From Gammaproteobacteria bacterium (GTDB lineage: Bacteria > Pseudomonadota > Gammaproteobacteria > JAKDMP01): 64,000 nucleotides of DNA. The notes under the pieces were generated by a model. That model was not told the origin of the DNA. It made no database searches and was given only the letters and a program-made list of their open reading frames with translations. The position numbers and the translations under genes are program-made. The stretch lies in assembly GCA_027018875.1 (NCBI GenBank), contig JALUYA010000002.1, forward strand, positions 43,767 to 107,766. Direction: 5' to 3'. Of this stretch, positions 57,964 through 64,000 are shown in pieces (positions within the stretch are counted from its first letter, which is position 1; every line of letters starts with the position of its first letter).

Positions 57964-58758
57964 TTAGTGTTTCCCGCATTCTTCACCCATTTTCAATATG
58001 ACCGAGCCGAGCAGGCGGCGCAGCAGCCGGCGCGGTATAAAGCGCGTGAGCACGACCCCCAGCCGGTTGTGCATACCGGGCACAACCAGGGCACGGCCAC
58101 GCCGAAAACCCCGGTAAGCGACGCGAGCGACCCGGGCCGCGCTCATCGCCCCGAAGCGATATACCGAGCGGCCGTCGATCCCGGCTGCATCCAGGAATTC
58201 GGTCACGGTCACCCCGGGCGCCAGGCAGGTGATGGTTACGCCGCTGCCGCGAGCCTCCTCGTGCAGCGCCTCGCTGAGCGAGAGCAGGTAGGCCTTGGTG
58301 GCGAAGTAAACGGCCATGCCGGGGCCGGGTTGAAAGGCGGCCGTGGAGGCCACATTAAGGATGCCGCCGTGCCCCCGCGCAATCATACCCGGAAGAAATC
58401 GGCGTGCCAGCTCGGTCGGCGCCGCAACGTTGACCCGGATCATCTCCATCTGCCGCTCGTGGTCCAGTTTCTCAAACCGGCCCATGGCGCCGAATCCGGC
58501 GTTATTGACGAGAATATCAACGTTTACCTCGCCGAGGCGCTGGGCGATTTCCGCGCCGGCACCGGCACGGGATAAGTCGGCGGGAATGATTGTACAGCCA
58601 GTTCTGGAGCTTTGCTTTAATTCGTCGGCAAGCGCCCTCAGGCGCTCCTCTCTTCGCGCCACCAGGATCAGGTTGCTACCGGCGGCGGCAAACAGCCTGG
58701 CAAATTCCCGCCCGATTCCGGACGAGGCGCCGGTGACCAGAACCGTTTCGTGCATCAT
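57964..58758 (-). CDS. SDR-family NAD(P)-dependent oxidoreductase
   Basis: This 264-residue short-chain dehydrogenase of the YqjQ/DltE-like group has TGASSGIGREFARLFAAAG as cofactor loop and NNAGFGAMG. The active-site Ser and Tyr/Lys are in NVASTAAFQPGPGMAVYFATKAYLL (split across about 143-166). The C-terminal region is basic with a hydrophobic stretch (LRRLLGSVILKMG), suggesting membrane association. The substrate is unknown. It is transcribed towards rmuC and lies 144 bp downstream of prfC on the same strand. Confidence 0.9.
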   Translation of the reverse strand: MMHETVLVTGASSGIGREFARLFAAAGSNLILVARREERLRALADELKQSSRTGCTIIPADLSRAGAGAEIAQRLGEVNVDILVNNAGFGAMGRFEKLDHERQMEMIRVNVAAPTELARRFLPGMIARGHGGILNVASTAAFQPGPGMAVYFATKAYLLSLSEALHEEARGSGVTITCLAPGVTVTEFLDAAGIDGRSVYRFGAMSAARVARVAYRGFRRGRALVVPGMHNRLGVVLTRFIPRRLLRRLLGSVILKMGEECGKH

Positions 58759-58902
58759 TCCTCTTACCGGTAGGGTGTCCCTAGTCTATCAAGCTCTGTT
58801 GGGCGGGTCGGTAAGGGTAACCATGCGAACAGAGTTCCGGGGAAATCTCCGGGCGGTTCGAGTAGGGCAGGGGGCAAAGTTGAGAGCCGGATTCGTGCCG
58901 GG

Positions 58903-60546
58903 TCAGCCCAGTGGGGACGGAGAGAATTCCCGGGTTGCATGCATCCGGATCTGTGGCCACTTCTCCTGCGTGACCGCAAGGACGGCGGCGCTGGGGGCCA
59001 GAAAGGCAAGGGCGCCCGAGGTGTCGGTGGCGAGGCGGTGCGCATTGTCGATCCGGAATTTGGCTAACGTGGCGGGGTCTTCGGCCTCGATCCAGCGGGC
59101 GGTATGGATGGCGACCGCTGCGAATTCGGCCTCGACGCGGTACTCGGTTGCCAGGCGGCCTACGACTACATCGAACTGGAGTGTGCCGACTACACCCAGG
59201 ATGGCGTCTCCGCCGCTGATAGGGGTAAAAACCTGGACCAGGCCCTCTTCGCCAAGCTGAAGCAGGCCCCGGTGCAACTGCTTGGCACGCAGAGGATTGC
59301 GCAGGCGCACCCGGCGGAAAATCTCCGGGGCGAAATGCGGAATTCCCGCATAGTGGAGCGGCTCGCCTTCGCTGAGGATGTCGCCGATTCGTAACTGCCC
59401 GTGATTGTGGATGCCGATGATATCACCGGCAACGGCGGTATCGAGCCGGTGCCGTTCCTGAGCCATGAAGGTGCTGGCGTTACTGATGCGAAGTTCCTTG
59501 GCGCTGCGCAGGTGCTTGAGCTTTAATCCGGGCTGGTAACGCCCGGAACAGATACGCACGAAGGCGATCCGGTCACGGTGCTGGGGATCCATGTTGGCCT
59601 GGATCTTGAATACGATCCCGCTGAAGCAAGGCTCCTGGGGATAGACCTTGCGGATTCCACCATCACGCGGTTGGGGTGCCGGCGCCCAGCCGACCAGGGC
59701 GTCCAGCACTTCCCGGACACCGAAGTTGTTGATTGCCGAACCGAAGAAGACCGGTGTCTGCCGGCCGGCAAGAAATTCCGCGATATCCAGGCCCTCTCCG
59801 GCACCACGAATCAACTCGATCTCCGAGCGCAGGGCGGGTGCATCCTGAGGAAACAGCCGATCGAGGAGGGGGTTGTCGAGCCCCTTGATTTGCTCCGATA
59901 AACTGTTCGCGCGATCCTCCCCGGGGCGGAAGCGAAGAATCCGATCGTTCCCGAGATCGTAAACGCCGCCGAAGTGTTTACCCATGCCGACCGGCCAGGT
60001 GACGGGGGCACAGTCCATGCCCAGCACCGATTCGATTTCATCGAGCAACACGAGTGGTTCGCGCACCTGGCGATCCATTTTATTGATGAAGGTGATTACC
60101 GGTGTTGCCCGCATGCGGCAAACCTCCAACAGCTTGATAGTCTGGGCCTCGACGCCCTTGGCGGCGTCGATGACCATCAGAGCGGCATCGACCGCGGTGA
60201 GTACCCGGTAGGTGTCTTCGGAGAAATCCTGGTGCCCCGGGGTGTCGAGCAGGTTGATCACATGATCCCGGTAGGGAAACTGCATGACTGAACTTGCCAC
60301 CGAAATGCCCCGCTGTTTCTCTACCTCCAGCCAGTCGGAGGTGGCATGGCGACGGCTTTTCCGGGCCTTGACGGTACCGGCCAACTGGATTGCACCGCCG
60401 AACAGGAGCAGTTTTTCGGTCAGTGTGGTCTTGCCGGCGTCGGGGTGAGAAATGATTGCAAAGGTGCGCCGCTTCTCGACCTCTTTGGCGAGGCCCGGAT
60501 CGAGGGCGAATTGCGGAGTATTCGTGGTTGCGCTGGTTGGATCCAT
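58903..60546 (-). CDS. prfC: Peptide chain release factor 3
   Basis: RF3 is the GTPase that recycles RF1/RF2 after termination. The 547-residue protein has G1 (SHPDAGKTTLTEK), G2 (RGISVASSVMQF), G3 (LLDTPGHQDFSEDTYR) and G4 (NKMDR) motifs, and the downstream RF3-specific domains are complete. The N-terminal 20 residues are variable. On the minus strand a TATAAT box (60628-60633) lies about 80 bp upstream of the start, without a clear -35. Confidence 0.97.
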   Translation of the reverse strand: MDPTSATTNTPQFALDPGLAKEVEKRRTFAIISHPDAGKTTLTEKLLLFGGAIQLAGTVKARKSRRHATSDWLEVEKQRGISVASSVMQFPYRDHVINLLDTPGHQDFSEDTYRVLTAVDAALMVIDAAKGVEAQTIKLLEVCRMRATPVITFINKMDRQVREPLVLLDEIESVLGMDCAPVTWPVGMGKHFGGVYDLGNDRILRFRPGEDRANSLSEQIKGLDNPLLDRLFPQDAPALRSEIELIRGAGEGLDIAEFLAGRQTPVFFGSAINNFGVREVLDALVGWAPAPQPRDGGIRKVYPQEPCFSGIVFKIQANMDPQHRDRIAFVRICSGRYQPGLKLKHLRSAKELRISNASTFMAQERHRLDTAVAGDIIGIHNHGQLRIGDILSEGEPLHYAGIPHFAPEIFRRVRLRNPLRAKQLHRGLLQLGEEGLVQVFTPISGGDAILGVVGTLQFDVVVGRLATEYRVEAEFAAVAIHTARWIEAEDPATLAKFRIDNAHRLATDTSGALAFLAPSAAVLAVTQEKWPQIRMHATREFSPSPLG

Positions 60547-61080
60547 AGAAAATCCCTGTTTGATGACCGCAACAGGCGGGGTATCGACGGTCGCGGTGGT
60601 GTTGATTCTGCGGCAAAAAAACCATAAATTATAATTGAGAAAATAACTCGGCCGGATTCGGCTGCTTTGAATAGGCTGATAAGTACGGTTGGCGGTTTAG
60701 CCGAATTTTGCGAGCCGACTTTCCTGGGAGCGGCGCATTCCAGGCTCCATCACGGATCTTGCCGGTAGTGCGCGGTAGCCTGACATGACGATAATAGCAA
60801 TGGGAATTGCTGCCAGCCAAGTGTTTGATTATTTAATTTTATACTCACCTTTTCTCGCCGGGAGAGTTCCCACGCTTCGGTATATTACCACTTGGCTAAG
60901 GCAATGAATCGCCTTGTGTGCCGGTGGATCATCCGGGTTAGCTCTGGAGTAACAAAAGCTCTGGCCATATCCCGATACCGCTGAAATTTGGGTTTGGAGG
61001 ATTTTCAAGAGTCGAGCCGTAGCGCTTGGTATAGTAGCTAAGGATATGAATTATTTCAGGACAAGCACAAGCTTTGCCGG
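60547..61080. other. Intergenic region between prfC and the cyclic-di-GMP gene
   Basis: This 534-bp divergent region is AT-richer than its neighbours, with no convincing gene. It holds a minus-strand TATAAT (60628-60633) towards prfC and a plus-strand TATAGT (61030-61035) 45-80 bp before the possible starts of the GGDEF-EAL gene. Neither has a good -35, suggesting activator-dependent or alternative control. Confidence 0.45.
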
Positions 61081-64000
61081 ATGATAGTGAGGCATACGGG
61101 AAGGGGTGATTTGGTAAACCACATTCGGGTAAATCAATATCCGGGGATAGAAGCCGAGCGCATTCGCCAGTTGTATGTACGCGGTCCTAAGGCGCTTGCG
61201 GCCAGTCTCGTGGTGGCGCTAGTCAGCGCCGCCATATTATGGCAGGTTGCACCGCCCATTTGGGTCGGCGCCTGGCTCATGGTTCAGTCCGGGGTGTCCG
61301 CCCTACGCTTCGGGCTCATTGCGATTTTTCGTCGACGGACAAAGGGAAAGGGCGATTCCAAACCGGTACGCTGGGAGCGACTCTATGGCCTCGGTTGTCT
61401 CGCGGGGGGGCTCGCCTGGGGATCTCTCGCGGGGTTCTTCCCCTTCATAGCAACCGATTTTCAGGCCATCATCGTTATGGTGATTGCCGGTATCGGCGCC
61501 GGGAGTATCGCTGCGGGGGCGCCGAGCCGTACCTGTGCCATTTTTTTCCTGGTACCGGAAACCTTGCCGTTGGCCGGAATATTATTTGCGAGCGGGGGAT
61601 CCAACTACCTTGCGCTCGGAATTCTAGTCATAGTGTTCTGCTTGATGATTCTCGTTATCGGGCACCAGATCCGTGCCGATATGCTCGCCAGCCTGCATCT
61701 TGCGCAGGAGAAGGCGGAACTCGCCGCGCGGTTGGAAACGAAAACCCATGGGCTCGCTGCCGAGCGGGATCGGCTATCGCGCCTGGCGCACACTGACCCG
61801 CTGACGGGGCTGGCCAACCGGAGGGGGCTGGAGGTGCAGCTGGAGCGGGCGCTGGCGGCGGCGGGGCGGCGGGAGACGTTGCTGGCGGTAGGTTTGCTGG
61901 ACCTGGATGACTTCAAGCCGCTCAACGATCGGCGTGGGCATGATGCCGGGGATGAGGCGCTCAAGCGGCTGGGGGAGCGATTACGCGAGAGTTTGCGTGG
62001 GGCGGACACCGTGGCCCGGGTTGGGGGGGATGAGTTTGTGATCCTGCTTGAGGATCTGCCGGCCCCCGAGGCGATCGAGCCGACGCTCGAGCGGCTGCGC
62101 CGGGCGCTCGAGGCGCCGATCGAGGTAGCCGGCGAGCGGGTACGGCTGCGCGCCAGCCTGGGGCTGGCGCTATATCCGTTGAGCGAGGGGGGCGAGACGC
62201 CGGGGGCGTTACTGCGCCTGGCCGACCAGGCGCTGTACCGGGCCAAGGCCCGCAAGGGGGAGCGCAGCGAGGCGGAGTGGTGGATGCTGGCCGGCGAGGT
62301 GGAAGAGCCGCGAGGGGGGGAGTGGGGAGCGGAAGCGGGGGCGAAGAGCGTGCCCACCTATGGGGCGGGGGCGGCGCGGCGCCTGGCCCCGTTGCGGGCT
62401 CCGCTGAGGGCGGTAAGCGAGCGGTTTGTCGAGAGCTTCTACGCCGGGCTGGCCCGCGAGCCGGGCCCGGCGGCCCTGATCGAGGCGCTCGGTTCCGAGG
62501 AGCTCGCCCGGCTCAAGGGCAAGCAAAAGCAGCATCTGGAGTTTATCACCGATCCCGAGCTCGAGGAGCCGGCCCACCGGGAGGCCTCCCGGCGCCTGGG
62601 ACGGATCCATGCCGCCGTGGGGGTAGATCGCCCCTGGCTGATTCAGAGCTACGGCTTGTGGCTGGACGGGCTGCAGGATGTGTTTGCGCGCGAGCCGCTG
62701 CGCCTGCGCCTCGCCCAGCCGGTGCTTGCCCGGCGCCTGGCCCGGGAGACCGCATTCGAACTTGAAGGCTACGCCGAAGTCGAGCGCGCCCGCGACCAGG
62801 TTCGGGACGCGATCGAGGAGTTGGCCTGGCATGGCGAATGCTATGCCGACCTGATCGAAGGGGCGGTGCTCGCCCTGCTCGGGCTGGAAGAGGTTGCGGC
62901 GGCCACCATCGCCCGGCCCGATCCCGCGGGGGTGCTGCAATACGAGGCGGTCGCCGGCGAACCCTTCCGGCATTATCTTAAGCTGCTCGAGGCGGGAGAG
63001 ATTCCGCCCATTCGCATCGATTCCGAGCATCGCGAGGGTCGGGCGACGGGTGGGGAGGCCTGGCGTAGCGGCGAAATCTGCCACGCAATGAATTACGCCA
63101 CCGATTCTCGCCTTGCCCCTTGGCAAGAGCTGGCCCAAAGTCTCGGGATTCGCTCCCTGGCGGCGGTGCCGCTACGCGTCAAGGACGCCCCGGTGGCCTT
63201 GCTCCTGATCTACTCCTCCTATCCCGGCGGCTATACCGGCACAGCGCAGCGCTCGCTGCTCGAGCACCTGCAGCGGGTACTCTCGCTCGGGCTCGAGCGC
63301 CTGCGCCAGGCCCCCCGGGTGCAGGCCACGCCCGAGCGGCGCCGCTACCGCCGCCTCCTTACCACGGAGGGGCTCGAGATGCTCTACCAACCGGTGGTGG
63401 ATCTGAAGCGGGGGAGCCTGCTCAAGGTCGAAGCGCTGGCGCGGTTGCGCGAGGGCGGGAGCTGGTTTACCCCGGAGCGGTTTTTACCCGCCTTCGGCCA
63501 CGAGGACCTCTATACCCTGTATCGGCTCGGCATTGAGCAAGCCCTTCAAGCCCTCAATGCATGGCGGAGCCTGGGGCTGGTCACCGGCATGAGCCTCAAC
63601 CTGCCGCCGCGGGGCCTGGCCGAGCCGCGCTACCTCGAGGCGACCCGCCGGGCGCTGGCCGCCCGGCCTCTGCCCGCGGGGCATCCACTTACGGTGGAGA
63701 TCCTCGAGACCGAAGCGTTGCAGCAGTCCGGCTCGGTTGAATCGATGCTCGCGCCGTGGCACGAACTGGGCGTGGAGTTCGCCCAAGATGACCTGGGAAG
63801 CGGGCACTCGAGCCTGGTACGGCTGCGCCAGATCCCCTTCGTGGAGGTCAAGATTGACCAGGGATTGGTGCGTAACGCCATGGTTGACCCGCTGCGGGTG
63901 CTCGGATTCATCGGGCGCATGACCGACCTGGCCCACGAGGCGGGCGCCCGGGTGGTAGTCGAGGGGCTGGAGAGCCCGGGGCTGATCGAGGCGGCGGCGA
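61081..64000 (+). CDS. Membrane GGDEF-globin-GAF-EAL cyclic-di-GMP protein (runs off the window)
   Basis: A single frame is open from 61081 to the window end (973 codons). Start candidates are ATG 61081, GTG 61087 and TTG 61111; the TTG has the best Shine-Dalgarno (AAGGGGTGA). Residues 35-200 hold about five transmembrane segments, and a coiled coil runs to 235. GGDEF spans about 240-395, with intact GGDEF at about 314 and an RxxD inhibitory site five residues before it. Residues 445-540 resemble a globin-coupled-sensor fold, with the likely proximal His in RLGRIHAAVGV. A GAF-like domain covers about 590-750. An EAL domain starts near 760, with KVEALARL, FAQDDLGSGHSSL and VEVKID. Both cyclase and phosphodiesterase look competent. 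Confidence 0.9.
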   Translation, partial: MIVRHTGRGDLVNHIRVNQYPGIEAERIRQLYVRGPKALAASLVVALVSAAILWQVAPPIWVGAWLMVQSGVSALRFGLIAIFRRRTKGKGDSKPVRWERLYGLGCLAGGLAWGSLAGFFPFIATDFQAIIVMVIAGIGAGSIAAGAPSRTCAIFFLVPETLPLAGILFASGGSNYLALGILVIVFCLMILVIGHQIRADMLASLHLAQEKAELAARLETKTHGLAAERDRLSRLAHTDPLTGLANRRGLEVQLERALAAAGRRETLLAVGLLDLDDFKPLNDRRGHDAGDEALKRLGERLRESLRGADTVARVGGDEFVILLEDLPAPEAIEPTLERLRRALEAPIEVAGERVRLRASLGLALYPLSEGGETPGALLRLADQALYRAKARKGERSEAEWWMLAGEVEEPRGGEWGAEAGAKSVPTYGAGAARRLAPLRAPLRAVSERFVESFYAGLAREPGPAALIEALGSEELARLKGKQKQHLEFITDPELEEPAHREASRRLGRIHAAVGVDRPWLIQSYGLWLDGLQDVFAREPLRLRLAQPVLARRLARETAFELEGYAEVERARDQVRDAIEELAWHGECYADLIEGAVLALLGLEEVAAATIARPDPAGVLQYEAVAGEPFRHYLKLLEAGEIPPIRIDSEHREGRATGGEAWRSGEICHAMNYATDSRLAPWQELAQSLGIRSLAAVPLRVKDAPVALLLIYSSYPGGYTGTAQRSLLEHLQRVLSLGLERLRQAPRVQATPERRRYRRLLTTEGLEMLYQPVVDLKRGSLLKVEALARLREGGSWFTPERFLPAFGHEDLYTLYRLGIEQALQALNAWRSLGLVTGMSLNLPPRGLAEPRYLEATRRALAARPLPAGHPLTVEILETEALQQSGSVESMLAPWHELGVEFAQDDLGSGHSSLVRLRQIPFVEVKIDQGLVRNAMVDPLRVLGFIGRMTDLAHEAGARVVVEGLESPGLIEAAA

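Noticed and set aside
60629..60820. 63-codon minus-strand frame upstream of prfC
   Set aside because: No similarity or ribosome-binding site; it lies in the promoter region.

Overview
The window looks like chromosome from a GC-rich gammaproteobacterium. The supporting evidence is gene order: lolCDE-comEC-exbBD-msbA-lpxK-ycaR-kdsB, divergent rne/rluC, and maf divergent from yceD-rpmF-plsX-fabH. These arrangements are familiar from Pseudomonas-like and other gammaproteobacteria. A free-living, possibly sulfur- or iron-oxidising relative is only a guess. No rRNA or CRISPR array was seen.

Layout. (1) 1-5785 is the right end of an integrated element: a tyrosine integrase, a HigBA toxin-antitoxin pair, an AlpA-type regulator, a hypothetical HTH protein and a broken helix-turn-helix gene. 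An IS21-family insertion (about 60-2753) interrupts it, and that copy's istA carries a frameshift from a 13-bp tandem duplication. The element ends in the 3' part of a tRNA-Arg-like gene, read as its attachment site. (2) 5786-6794 holds decayed sequence, an integrase remnant and tRNA-Leu(CAG). (3) 6834-12512 carries rnr-rlmB, then a short-chain dehydrogenase and a GH15 glucoamylase-like enzyme. (4) 12759-23057 is a minus-strand envelope block for Kdo and lipid A synthesis and export (kdsB, lpxK, msbA), an ExbB/ExbD energiser, ComEC, and lipoprotein release (LolCDE). (5) 23146-27187 holds a small exported protein, RNase E and divergent RluC, whose promoters overlap face to face. (6) 27405-28826 has an IS256 transposase fragment and a divergent metal-efflux CDF/MerR pair with a classic long-spacer operator. 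(7) 29153-32543 is maf and the yceD-rpmF-plsX-fabH lipid/ribosome operon. (8) 32927-45997 is a five-gene alpha-glucan operon: an enlarged GlgE, a TreS-maltokinase fusion, GlgB, GlgX and MalQ. (9) 45998-46984 is a phage-protein fragment next to a CAT-anticodon tRNA. (10) 47062-60546 holds a ClC channel with a TrkA-C-like tail, a MidA-type methyltransferase, a double-length UvrA, a macro-domain protein, RmuC, an SDR and release factor 3. (11) 61081 to the window end is a large cyclic-di-GMP protein that combines membrane segments, GGDEF, a globin-like sensor, GAF and EAL.

How the genes work together. The glg operon encodes the complete GlgE route. TreS interconverts trehalose and maltose, the fused maltokinase makes maltose 1-phosphate, GlgE polymerises it and GlgB branches the polymer. 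GlgX and MalQ supply debranching and remodelling, and the distant GH15 enzyme could add glucose release. The most distinctive items are the domain order of the cyclic-di-GMP protein, the degenerate extra GH13-like domain on GlgE, and the fused tandem UvrA. None of these is demonstrably a wholly new system from sequence alone.
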